A stretch of 64,000 nt of DNA from Allium sativum (lineage: Eukaryota; Streptophyta; Magnoliopsida; Asparagales; Amaryllidaceae). Where the stretch lies: the NCBI GenBank assembly GCA_030737875.1, contig CM060922.1, forward strand, positions 320,145,456-320,209,455, given 5' to 3'. This document shows positions 24,761 through 35,665 of this stretch, piece by piece. Position 1 is the stretch's first letter. Each line of letters begins with the position of its first letter. Under the pieces are notes generated by a model. The model did not search any database, was not told the origin of the DNA, and saw nothing but the letters and a program-made list of their open reading frames with translations. The position numbers and the translations under genes were made by a program.

Positions 24761-25577
24761 TGTAATGGCGGGAATTTTCGACCCAGAAAATCAACATAAA
24801 AACACACTGTTGACTATTCAAGCATCGAAAACACCAGGACATTAATAGAAGAATTTAGAGGGTGAGAAAGAAAAGATAGAACTAATAGAATAGAAGAAGA
24901 AGAAGATCACAACTGAACAGAATCAGAGTAACACGAAACTCGCAGCGGAACAAAATAAGATGTATTATATAACATAACTTTTAATACAAAACTGTATTGT
25001 ATATACATACCATTATCAGAGTACAGTACATCATATCACAGCGGAAATAACTCTACATAACTAATGGTGAAGCTTCCTGCTTTTGAGCTCCTCCAAGTGA
25101 ATCTGCAAAGCCTGAAACACTTGACTGCCCGTACAAATTTGGGCACCCAAGAGTTTAGGGAAAACAAACAAAATAAACTCTGGGTCAGTCATGGGACTGG
25201 TGTGAGTAAATTCCAACCATACTGTTTAACTTTGAAAATCCTTTTCCAAACAAGAAGGTAATAGTAAGACCAACCCACACATAAACATGGACGGTTTTTA
25301 CCTTACTATAACCCAACATATTTTTATATCAAACTTCAGTGATATTATAATAATGTCTACTCAATTAAATCATCAAGTAGCAGAACGTTTGCATCTCACG
25401 CTCCACATATATATAGTATAAAATCATAAACCGCATGGCACTTATTGGAGATTGAATTTCAACAAACAAGGTATGGGAGCACCTTCTGAATAGTGTACTC
25501 TAGAGGGGATACACTCAGGGTTCAACAAGAACGTCTTGCAACCCGGCCACACATGACCGCTCACTCATTTAGCTTGA
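24761..25577 (-). repeat. Truncated 3' LTR of element C (terminal 817 bp)
   Basis: It starts (plus) TGTAATGGCGGGAAT and contains sequence matching, in reverse, the 3' ends of A1 (14940-15673) and A2 (53100-53776). So this copy carries the normal family A terminus. It breaks off at 25577, where core sequence begins. The frame at 25064-25261 is a shadow. Confidence 0.85.
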
Positions 25578-26389
25578 AATCAGTTTGAAATCATTTATAA
25601 TTCAAAACATTTGAATTTCTGACAACTTGTTTCTCAAACAATACAAAACAAAATCTTTGGTAGTAATCCGTTACTTAGCAACTCGAAAATGAACACCGAT
25701 AATGGCGCGCTTCATCATCGGAATCTATTTTCCAGTAATCGAAGTGAGTTCAATACTATTATCATTTTTCAAAACTCATTTTTCAAACATTTTCATTTTG
25801 AATATTACTTCAAAATATCATTCATAGCACTTGGAAAACAAATTTTCAAATCTCCCAGGATTTTAAAATTCCCATATGTTCAATCCAAACATTATTTCCA
25901 ACTCTTTTCCAAATTTTTAGAGTTTTATTTCAATTCTGGTTTTAACTTCAGATTCAGTTTATCTGATTTTGCATATTATACTTATATAATATTTCGATTG
26001 GTTATTTATATAACTAACTCAATTATAATCCTGTTCGATCATAATAATGATCACATATCCAATATATTATATTAATATCAAGATATACACTTCTTTTTAT
26101 ATCAAAATATACTTTGGGTAAAATTATTTTATTTATCCCGCTTTCAAAACAATATCATGTCGAATTACTCTGTTCAAGAGTTTAGAAACACCTATCGATC
26201 CAGTTTGCATTACTGTTTCGACCAGAATTCATAAACCACTCGACTGACCAGTCAACACAATATAAAACAGTTTTTATATTAATTCACAAATACGCGCTCA
26301 TCTATATACACTCAAACTCAATCTAGAGTACAACTAACTCCATCTCTATTGAGTTACGCCACAGAGCCAAGGTAATAACTTAACCTTAT
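25578..26389 (-). other. Residual non-coding core of element C
   Basis: AT-rich, without gag or pol homology. A hairpin at 25696-25721 shows GCGCGC in its loop. The PBS lies at the right end. Because the left junction is a deletion, the original core length is unknown. Confidence 0.7.
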
Positions 26390-26401
26390 GCTCTGATACC
26401 A
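26390..26401 (-). promoter_or_regulatory. Primer-binding site of element C (initiator tRNA-Met)
   Basis: The minus strand reads TGGTATCAGAGC, the standard plant initiator-Met primer site, two bases from the LTR end at 26404. Confidence 0.9.
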
Positions 26402-26418
26402 TCTGTAATGGCGGGAAT

Positions 26419-26596
26419 GCAGTGGGCTATCATCCCACCATGGCTTACAGAGGTACCCCAGCACCTTGTTTTACGGCCAGCCTCTCGACTCGACCAACCC
26501 ACATTGTCGGGACATGTAGAGGTAAGAGTCTCCCGTTCGCCACCAAACCGCGAAGCGAGAACCCCCTATCATGCGTACCAAGCGCTCAAGCAACAA
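26419..26596. other. 178-bp GC-rich segment replacing the normal LTR terminus of element C
   Basis: After the common 15-base end TGTAATGGCGGGAAT, this LTR has 178 bases absent from the partner LTR, where 418 bases of ordinary family A sequence stand instead (24776-25193). Both sides then rejoin at GGACTGGTGTGAG. The segment is clearly GC-richer than its surroundings and matches nothing else in the window. The frame at 26408-26608 arises only from it. Confidence 0.8.
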
Positions 26597-29500
26597 GGAC
26601 TGGTGTGAGTAAATTCCAACCATACTGTTTAACTTTGAAAATCCTTTTCCAAACAAGAAGGTAATAGTAAGACCAACCCACACATAAACATGGACGGTTT
26701 TTACCTTACTATAACCCAACATATTTTTATATCAAACTTCAGTGATATTATAATAATGTCTACTCAATTAAATCATCAAGTAGCAGAACGTTTGCATCTC
26801 ACGCTCCACATATATATAGTATAAAATCATAAACCGCATGGCACTTATTGGAGATTGAATTTCAACAAACAAGGTATGGGAGCACCTTCTGAATAGTGTA
26901 CTCTAGAGGGGATACACTAAGGGTTCAACAAGAACGTCTTGCAACCCGGCCACACATGACCGCTCACTCATTTAGCTTGAGTGTCGCGAATATATTGCCA
27001 CCATGGTTGTAGGCCATCCAACCATCATCCGAAGATACAGAATCGAAAAGAAGTATAAATATGAATTTTCTCTAGATCGGTGACAATACACCCTGCTTGG
27101 GGATGACCCAACTAGCCATGCTGCCTAGCCCAACTTCTGTCACTTCCTGGTTGTGAGGCTAGAGGCTACGTCTATCTTCAGAACATCTGATCACCATTCA
27201 CTTTGAATGTCACATCGTCAAATCCGTAATCACACATTGATTACACAAATGCACACTGGGTGTAGAATAAAGAGAAGTCACCTTCTCCCCACCAACTTGG
27301 TATATTCATAAAATCAACGGCGTGACCGTTGGAAATACTCTGTCAGACACTCATCCATACAAGTTGCCCTGGGACTGGACAAACAAATAAACATCATTCT
27401 AGAACTGGACGACCCTTGCATTTAACTCCGTCTCCAATTATCTTCAGCATATCTAATCGCACGCTTATGCCTATACGGAGTGGTTCTCAGATAACATATC
27501 CAACCGGTCTCTCCATATCGACAACGATGGTCAAACTCTTCGATAGTCGGTTATTTAACTATCGAAGTAAAAACAACATTCATTCTAATGTATAATTAAC
27601 ATCACACAACCACGGGTATTTTTAATTTTAACATTCGACTTTATTATTCGAATTCTCATATCTTACCAGATATTTCTCAAATCCCGTTTTAGCCTTTCCA
27701 TACTTCTTGGAAAACATTTCCAGTTATTATAAACTCTTATTCTTTCATGTTCCAGAAACATACGTTATTAACGTTCGAAACATTTTCATTCTTTTCACAT
27801 TCCTTGGTTTCTACACTTGGATCGTATACCCTATCTTCATTGGAAAATATTTCCAATTTCATTATAAATATTTTAATCGGCCAACCGTTTACTTTTAAAA
27901 CATAATTCACTTTAAAATGTGAATACCATTCCTGTTATAGAAATATGAATACCTTTATCAATTAACTCTTTATTCAAGTAATACTTATCTCGTTTACCGA
28001 AACCTCTTTCATACTTTATATTTCCAATCCACTTTATAAACTCTGTTTTCTAAGACAACTTCTTATCAAATCGATATCAAGTTTATAACTAAATACTGAC
28101 TCCTATCCTATCAACATTTATTTGTTTAAACTAAATGTTAATTATTCTATCAGATTATAATCCCTAAAAATAGTTTACTTTTAATACATTCGACATCGTC
28201 GAATTCTAGTTACAAATCCTAACGGTTTAATTCTAATCACATTTCGAACATCAAAATGCTGTCATCAGTTTCTAATACGATTCCCCAATTCTTTTTCTAA
28301 ACTCTTTCTTATATTTCTTTGAACAAACGTCGTTACTTATTACTCTAGAATAAATGGATTTCAAACCAAACTGTTACATTTCCTAGGAAGTGCTGCTATA
28401 TATAAAAGTCATGCTTAAGTCAAATCAACAGCAGTAAATTTGTCGCTATAGTTCTAAACTTGTCATACGCTATAATATTCTTATAACTAATTACAGTCAC
28501 ACTTACCTTATCAACAGCATTATTTTATTGCTATAGTTCAACTTGTCATACGCTGTAATATTCTTTGTTATAACTAATCTTGACATAACAGTCACACTTA
28601 TCTTATCAACAGCGTTATTTTATTGCTATAGTTCAACTTGTCATACGCTGTAATATTCTTTGTTATAACTAATCTTGACATAACAGTCACACTTATCTTA
28701 TCAACAGCGTTATTTTATCGCTATAATTCTAAGACTTGCATACGCTGCCATATTCCTTTTATACTAATCTTGACATCTATTTCCGTCACAAAAATCTTGA
28801 CATCTCTTTCTGTTACAAAAATCTTGACATCTCTTTCCGTTACAAACTGATATCGTTCCTCGGTAACAGCGAAGCCGTTCAAGTTGGGGTATTTTATTTA
28901 CCTCTCAGACCTTGATCGACAACGTTCTAACCTTAGAACCGATACAAGTCTGTATTCAAATTCCTTATTACTTAATATATTTATTAAATCGTATTTCCTT
29001 GTTGTATTTTGGAATATGGTTTTACAACACCATATCCTTACTTTGGAATCTCTGTGGTTTATGCATATTTAATTTAAACATTAACTCTTTGCTTTCTCCA
29101 TTCCCTAGTTCTTATCTATAACTTCTTAAATGGTAATTAACTCTCATTAATTTTGATAAACTTATTTCTAACCTGTTTTCATTAGATTAATTAAAGACCA
29201 ATTAATCTAATAATCATGTTCCCCAAATAACAGTTGATTAAATCAACTTATTTCCATCAGTAAATTCATTAACTGATTTTAATTACTTCTTAACATTAGA
29301 TTAATCTAATTAATCTAATGATATCTCTAAATTATTTATCTTAAATATAATTATCCAAATATTTAATCGTCGGATAGTTTTTACTTTATAAACTTGTTTA
29401 AATGTCAACAATCGCTTTTATTTGCTTTATAAAAACAAACTCTAAAATACTGGTTTATAATAGAACTTCTATTATAATTTAAAACTTCACTTTAATTATA

Positions 29501-30059
29501 AAAATATAATTTCTATAATTAACTTCATTGATTTGCCTGACGGTAAATCAGTTTCTTAACAAAACGATGTTTTTACGGTCGACTGTTAACACTTTCTAAA
29601 TCGATATCGTTTATTTATTTAATCTAAACAAATGTTGAATTTCCGTTCAACATCAATATTCACACCGGGTTTTAAATATAATTCGGGTTCAAACAGTGCA
29701 TACAAAACAAACAGTATATATAAATATCGAGGAATCCGGTCGGATTCCTCCAATCGGTTTCCACATCCACAGATGTCAGTCAACACAATTTACACTAACT
29801 CTATACTAGGGAATATTCTAATCGATGAAATCAGTGTCCAACCGATGATGTGTACATATGCAACGATATAAAATATTTAACCAATTTAATTGAAATCTAC
29901 CTAATCGACCATCATACAGCATTCAAACAACATTTAAAATATAATTAAAATATTTTAAATAGATCAGAGTTAGTGATTTTACTCACCTTGGCGCGTTAAC
30001 CATTAAATAACGATTTGCGTCAGTTGGTTGTACCAGACGTTTAAATTCTGTCATCGTCC

Positions 30060-31450
30060 ACTTCTTGTTGTTACAGACCCTTCTTCACTCTTCGGCGTTA
30101 TGCGGTGCCATCTTTCGTCCAACTGTTTCCATTACCCGCATGCAACGCCTACTGTTTTCCTTGTACCGATACATCGACAACTCTTCCCATAGCACCAATA
30201 TTTCCTTTTAAAATCTCTTTCTTTTCTTTTCTTTTTGTATTGGGCTTCTCGTCTTCTTTTTGTTTTAAATACAACTGGGCTTCACCTTTAACACTATCGG
30301 CCCATTTGACAATCCGTACCAACCCTTCCTTGTCAACAAACATAATCCACTTCTTTATCTTGTAAGGCGCAATCGGCTCCTAACATTCATCCTGTCTTTA
30401 ACATAAACGATCACACTCCAATTAAACTCAACTTCCTGAAGCTCCTTTTCTTCACGGGTTTTCAACGCGCTCCAGCTCCATATGAAAATGCTTGCTGCAG
30501 GCACGCTTTACAACAGCCATGCCACCTTCCTTCATCAAAACATGTACCTCCATTCCTATACAATATCTCACCACCACCGAAAACATTACTTCTTTTAAAA
30601 CAAATACAATGCTCTCCTCCTGTACGCTATCACTACCCGAATCCGCCTCCAATACAGTGCGTTTGCACCCATACTACTTTACTTAAGCACCATCTTCCCC
30701 AACGAATGATAATACCCGCTGCCTCCTGGTTTTAACCCCTCTATGTTCATCCGAAACTCCATCCGTCCCTTCTAGTTTGAATCGTTACAGCTGATTTTGG
30801 GTGCATGATGTTGGTTCCTCAAATAAACTCACAGTTGAACACCCATCCCTCACCGCAAATTCACGAGAGTATGTCCACTGTTTTTCCTTGCCACCCTTCT
30901 CTATAGACATACGTACACACAGTCCTGTACACTTACTACACCCGCATCACCTCTTCAAAAGAACCGCACGTCCAGACCTCTTTGTGCCACGAACGCACAC
31001 ACCTGCTGTTACACACTGCATGTTCCCCTTCCAATCCTTACAACACCCAAATGAACAAGTCCTCCCATCAGCTTCCGCTACAACGCCACTTTCCTTGAGT
31101 CCCTCCATCACGAGCTGCATAACCTCCATCCCATCACACTTCCATCACTTCATTAACACCCACCATGGAATGGTCCAGCTCGCAACCCCTCCCTCTCACC
31201 GAAAACGCGACTCATGATCACAAAACTCGACTGTACTTCGCATGCGGATCTCAACTGTCCCACCATCTCCGCCTGATACCGCATTGACGTCTGCTTTTGT
31301 ACTGTGTTCTTCCTCCATTCTCTCCGCTTGCTTGTCACGTCCACAGTTCGGACCTTTCCCTTTTCCAGTCCTCATCACTACGAACCGCATCGCCTCTTAT
31401 ACAACGCACGCATTCAACCAATGCAGCTCTCATACTCCCTTTAATTTTTG
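30060..31450 (-). other. GC-rich island of the element C LTR
   Basis: C-rich on the plus strand, so G-rich in the sense of the element. It lies downstream of the TATA box at 31725-31735. The equivalent in copy A2 is 49640-50100. It probably represents the 5' part of the transcribed R region; no protein homology is visible. Confidence 0.55.
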
Positions 31451-31724
31451 AACGTGATATTTGAAACAAAGAAACGGTGAGGATTTTGGTTTTTCAGCGA
31501 ATGGATGGGACAAGAGCAGTTAATTTGGGTGTATATTTATCGATCTGGGATACTTCAATGTTAAGGAAAGTAAGGTACTGTTTTCCTCAAAAGAAGGAGA
31601 GTAGGTGTTGAAAAATGTTTGCTAAAGTTCATGCTAGGATTTGATTATACATAGATGCCTATCCCTTTCCTTTGCCATGCGAGAATAGGGTATTGGACGC
31701 ACGATGGGGTTTTAATGAGACTTG

Positions 31725-31735
31725 ATATATATATA
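31725..31735 (-). promoter_or_regulatory. Candidate TATA box of the element C LTR
   Basis: The minus strand reads CCCTATATATATATC here, about 0.9 kb inside the LTR, ahead of the GC-rich island. TATA boxes occupy similar positions in the other giant LTRs. Confidence 0.5.
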
Positions 31736-32631
31736 GGGTTAGATCTTTATTTTATTGTATTTATATGTCGGCAGCTTAAAATTTTAGACTAAGTTGCTGT
31801 AGACTAACATGCTAAATGATCCTATCTGATTTTTATTTGATTTGAAGATAGACACAGCTTGCGTTTTGATGTAGACAGGATATGGGTTCCCTTTTATAAG
31901 AAGTAAGGCGTGATTTAAAAGCACACGTGGCTTGGGAGTTAAGTAATACAAATGAATATAAATTTTAAATGGTTTTAAAGATTTGTTTGCCTCAGTTACT
32001 AAAATTTTACTTACGTACGGACATAAGTAAGAGTACAGTCGTGTTTCACGAGGTGTCGCGATCCCAAAAATATAATAATACCGGTAGTTTGACTTATATT
32101 TTGAAATCCCGAAATACCGATACAGGGTGCACAATACTCCAAATAAAAAGTTGCATATTTAATTTATTAAAAATTACTGTAAAATTCTAAAAATTTAATT
32201 ATCGCTGTGCCTCAAAATAACCTTGTCCCGATTTGCAACCGATATCAAGTTATATTCAAATAACCGTTACGGTCGATATACGCTTCTACAGCGACTTTTT
32301 GAATATTTGATTTGGACATATCTTTAAATATATGACGCGAAATCTTGATTTTTCACTTCTGTTAGAAAGATACAGTTCAACAGATTCCAACGTTTCTCGT
32401 TTCACATAAATCTGATTCAAAACGAGTTCAGTTCACTCAGTTGAAGTTCAGAACGTTAAATTACGAACTGCAGGGTCATTCTGAGCTCGATTATAATTAA
32501 TATATATATATATATATACATTCAACTTCGTTATAATTAATATATAAATCCATTTATATTTCGAATTCAATATTTAAACTGATTTAAATATTCAAATACA
32601 AACCGACGAAAATGCGGGACGTTACATTTCT

Positions 32632-32905
32632 TAACAAAAATGTACTTTTAATCATATTAAACATTTCTTAACAAAAACGTCCTTTTAATCATACTAAACA
32701 TTTCTTAACAAAAACATCCTTTTAATCATATTAAACATTTCTTAACAAAAACGTCCTTTTAATCACATTAAACATTTCTTAACAAAAATGCACTTTTAAT
32801 CATATTAAACATTTCTTAACAAAAATGCCCTTTTAATCATATTAAACATTTCTTAACAAAAATGTCCGTTTAATCATATTAAACATTTCTTAACAAAAAT
32901 GAAAT
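32632..32905. repeat. 37-bp tandem array in LTR B2, right part
   Basis: About seven more 37-base units follow the partial unit interrupted by element C, giving roughly 18 units for this LTR, against 8 in its partner LTR B3. Confidence 0.9.
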
Positions 32906-34051
32906 ATTTATTTCAATGTAATAATCTTACAAAGATTACATTTTTATATAAAATGACCTTAATATTCTAACATGACATTATGTACAAAAATGACATTTTA
33001 TTCTAGTCAAACATTTTATACAAAAATGTTATTTTATTCTCTAATGCAACATTTTATACTAGAGTAACATTTAAAACAAAATTGTTGTTTTCTTTTATTA
33101 TCATAACCTACTTCTAACAAAAAGGTTATCTTTATTATCATAGCATGTTTCTAACAAAGAATGTTATTTTAATCTAATCATCATTTCTAACCAAAGTGGT
33201 ATTTTTTTCTAATTTAACAAAACATGAACATTACAATTTATCCCAAACAACAAACAGAAAAACACAAATCTGATTTCATTACGTTCATACATCGATTTCA
33301 AATAGCAAGAAAATAATTAGATTTTATTTAATTATTAAAAATAGAAATCTCACCTTGGTTGGTTTTCAGAAATCGCTGATAATGTTTGTTTTAAATTGAA
33401 TTAAACTCTACGTTAAATTCAACCAAAAATCCTGACGGCTTCTGAATTTGTTCCGGTCTATTCCATTGCGTAGTCCTTGCTCCTACGGGTCCAACGGATT
33501 CGAAACTGTCCAATTATGTTTTGATTTGCACGAGATATGGAATTTTAAACATTTTACAATTAAATAACATAATTAACATTGAATTAATTGTTTTTAGTTA
33601 CATGATTAAGGAGCCTTGACCCCTTTCTTTTCGGTTTGCCTGGACAGAAATAATCCGTAACCCGAAAACCATGCTCGCCTTCTCAACCCCGATGCCGCAC
33701 GCACACCGGAGCACTCACTGCCGATCTGAAGACACCACGCGAAAGCCCCCAAAGCCTCTCTCCCCATGCGCCAATCCTTAGTTAACTCAGTGGGCCCTAG
33801 GGGATGGGAAACACCTTCAAACGTTGGCACTTTCCACGAGAATTCCGGCCTCTTCGATCACCTAAATCCGATCACATCCGTACCCTTGTGAAGAGCTTGG
33901 ATTCCTCTTGGATTTGGTATTGGGTTCATGTCTTAATTCAATTTGTGGAAGAAGATTTTAAGGATTTAAAATCGAAGCTTCACGGCCGTTTAAAACAAGG
34001 GCGGCGACTGTTGTGTTTTGATTAGGGTTAGGTTTTTGTGTTAGTGATGGT

Positions 34052-34061
34052 TATTTATATA
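34052..34061 (-). promoter_or_regulatory. Candidate TATA box of LTR B2
   Basis: The minus strand reads TATATAAATA, about 0.89 kb inside the LTR, just ahead of the GC-richer island. The identical box is at 40995-41004 in the partner LTR. Confidence 0.6.
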
Positions 34062-34951
34062 ATAAAATAATATTTAAATTACTTAATTTCTTAATTAAAG
34101 CCTGCGAGTCCTTTTCAGCTCCGATTTCAGCCCAACAAAATATGTCCCTACACAAATACCCCCATTCTGGAACCAATGGGCTAGGTCCCGTCAGCTCAAA
34201 CGATCGTCTTCAGCCTGTTTTCCTTAATTTAATATTTAAATCATTTAATTATTTAATTTGATCATACATTTAATTTATCGGGGCCACAAACTACCTCTAA
34301 AAATTCCAAAAAAAATATTTCTAGTTATGTTTTGATAATATGGTCCTAACAAAACTAATTTCATCGAATTTGAAGACCGTTTGAAAAATGGTCATTTTCT
34401 GGTCGATTAAATTTGACTGAAACCGACAAAACACGTTTTCCTTTGCCACGCTCACATATTAATTCAAAAAATTATGAAAATTTAAACCTAGCAATAATTT
34501 GACATTCCGGTTCCAACAAAAGTGGTTTCATCGAAAACGGAGGTGGTTTGCAAAATGGCTATTTTTAAGGGCTATATGTTATATTAAAATATATATAAAT
34601 TCCACAGCGACTTTTCTGAATTTTAAACTGGACATAATTACAATTTATAAAGTGAAATTTCAATTTCTTACATTCGTTAGAATAATATGATTAACGAGAT
34701 TTAAATATTTCTTGTTTCGCTCAATTCTGATTTAAAATGAATTATGTATATTAAGTTGAAATTTAAAATCGAATTTTCGAACTACCGCGCCATTTCTAAC
34801 TCCTTTTATAATTAAATTTATTCGTGTTAACTTCGATTAAAATAAATTTTTATTCATTATTATTTAAAATAAATCATTTTAAATATTTAAAATCCATTAA
34901 AATTTCTAAAATAAAAATTTTAAATTGGTTCCAAAATTCCGGGTTGTTACA

Positions 34952-34964
34952 ATCTCCCCCACTT
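34952..34964 (-). promoter_or_regulatory. Polypurine tract of the complete B element
   Basis: The minus strand reads AAGTGGGGGAGAT directly before the 3' LTR start TGTAACAACCCG. It is purine-rich except for one T and final T, and primes plus-strand synthesis. Confidence 0.88.
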
Positions 34965-35297
34965 AAAATCTTTTCGTCCTCGTAAAGGAACGGAGCTGAA
35001 AGTTGTTTAACTAACCAACTCAACTTTCAATTCTAATTAATTTTCAATTCAGTTCAATATTATATTCGATTTAGCTAAATTTATCTTTCCAATAATTTTA
35101 TTAGTTAAATTTATAATCAAACATCACAACCAACAATCAATTAGGTAATTAACTTTTCAAATTTATATAACTTTTATATATAGTCAAAAATCATATTTTT
35201 TGTGCGAATCACAACAACATATTCTAACTATATTTTGGTTCTCACACCAGTCAATTGGAAATATATAGATATCCTACCTTTTAAACTCGAGCATAAA

Positions 35298-35329
35298 TTC
35301 TGGTGATGCGGTCGCATCACCAGAATTAT
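35298..35329. repeat. 32-bp palindrome in the B core (15-bp perfect arms)
   Basis: AATTCTGGTGATGCG (35298-35312) and its exact reverse complement (35315-35329) are separated by GT. In RNA this gives a 14-15-bp hairpin. It sits midway between PPT and PBS. Candidate roles are dimerisation or packaging of the genomic RNA; this is inference. Confidence 0.9.
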
Positions 35330-35653
35330 CCCCGGGCGACTAGAGTGTGATTATATATCTATCCAGTATATTAAAACTTCGAATATCCATTAATTACTTG
35401 TATATTCAAAATCTTTATATACTCGATTGTTCAAATCAAAATAATATAATATACTCAAATACGTATTTTAAGATAAAATTTTCAAAACTAAATTGTTTTT
35501 ATTTTTAAGAAATTAATACTCTTTATACTCGTTCCTGGATACTATTGATCCTATCTCTAACGAGTTATTCTCATTAGATATTACTAATCCAATCTCTGAT
35601 TAATTCTTTCGTTCGGTTCTAATGTGCCTTGTTCTCGAGCTCTGTAAACCAAA

Positions 35654-35665
35654 GCTCTGATACCA
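35654..35665 (-). promoter_or_regulatory. Primer-binding site of the complete B element (initiator tRNA-Met)
   Basis: The minus strand reads TGGTATCAGAGC, the standard plant initiator-Met site, three bases from the end of the 5' LTR. Confidence 0.92.

Larger units (their letters stand above)
24761..32626 (-). mobile_element. Element C: rearranged family A element inserted in LTR B2
   Basis: The insert is flanked by a perfect 5-bp duplication TTTCT (24756-24760 and 32627-32631), inside a 37-bp repeat unit. On the minus strand: a full 6.2-kb 5' LTR (32626 to 26404), a PBS (26401 to 26390), about 812 bp of non-coding core (26389 to 25578), then only the terminal 817 bp of a 3' LTR (25577 to 24761). 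The PPT and most of the 3' LTR are deleted. The parts shared by the two LTRs (25194-25577 and 26597-26980, 384 bp) differ at one base by my reading, so the element is young. No gag or pol is present. The longest frame in the core (25689-26075, plus strand) is antisense and has no recognised domain. Confidence 0.88.
26404..32626 (-). repeat. 5' LTR of element C (6.2 kb, family A)
   Basis: On the minus strand the LTR starts TGTAACGTCCCG (32626) and ends ATTCCCGCCATTACA (26404). It has a TATA stretch at 31725-31735 and a GC-rich island at about 30060-31450. The AGCG/TTATAACG-type array is at about 28390-28740, and the shared module is near 27345-27390. Bases 26419-26596 are foreign to the family (see the separate entry). 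Many frames in the GC-rich island (30105-31451) overlap on both strands and show no protein family; I treat them as composition artefacts. Confidence 0.88.
32627..34951 (-). repeat. 3' LTR of the complete B element (B2), U3 side
   Basis: The 37-bp array resumes here after the second TTTCT copy and runs to about 32905. The rest aligns with 39850-41901. It ends (plus) CCGGGTTGTTACA at 34951. A TATA box lies at 34052-34061 and a GC-richer island at about 33600-34030. Frames at 33606-33830, 33804-34025 and 34499-34690 lie in U3/R sequence with no family match. Confidence 0.9.

Noticed and set aside
25689..26075. 128-codon plus-strand frame in the core of element C
   Set aside because: Antisense to the element, rich in Phe/Ile/Asn as expected from AT-rich DNA, with no domain.
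30105..31451. Several overlapping frames of 60-138 codons in the GC-rich part of element C
   Set aside because: They overlap on both strands, have no recognisable domain, and the matching island in other LTRs does not preserve them. They follow from base composition.
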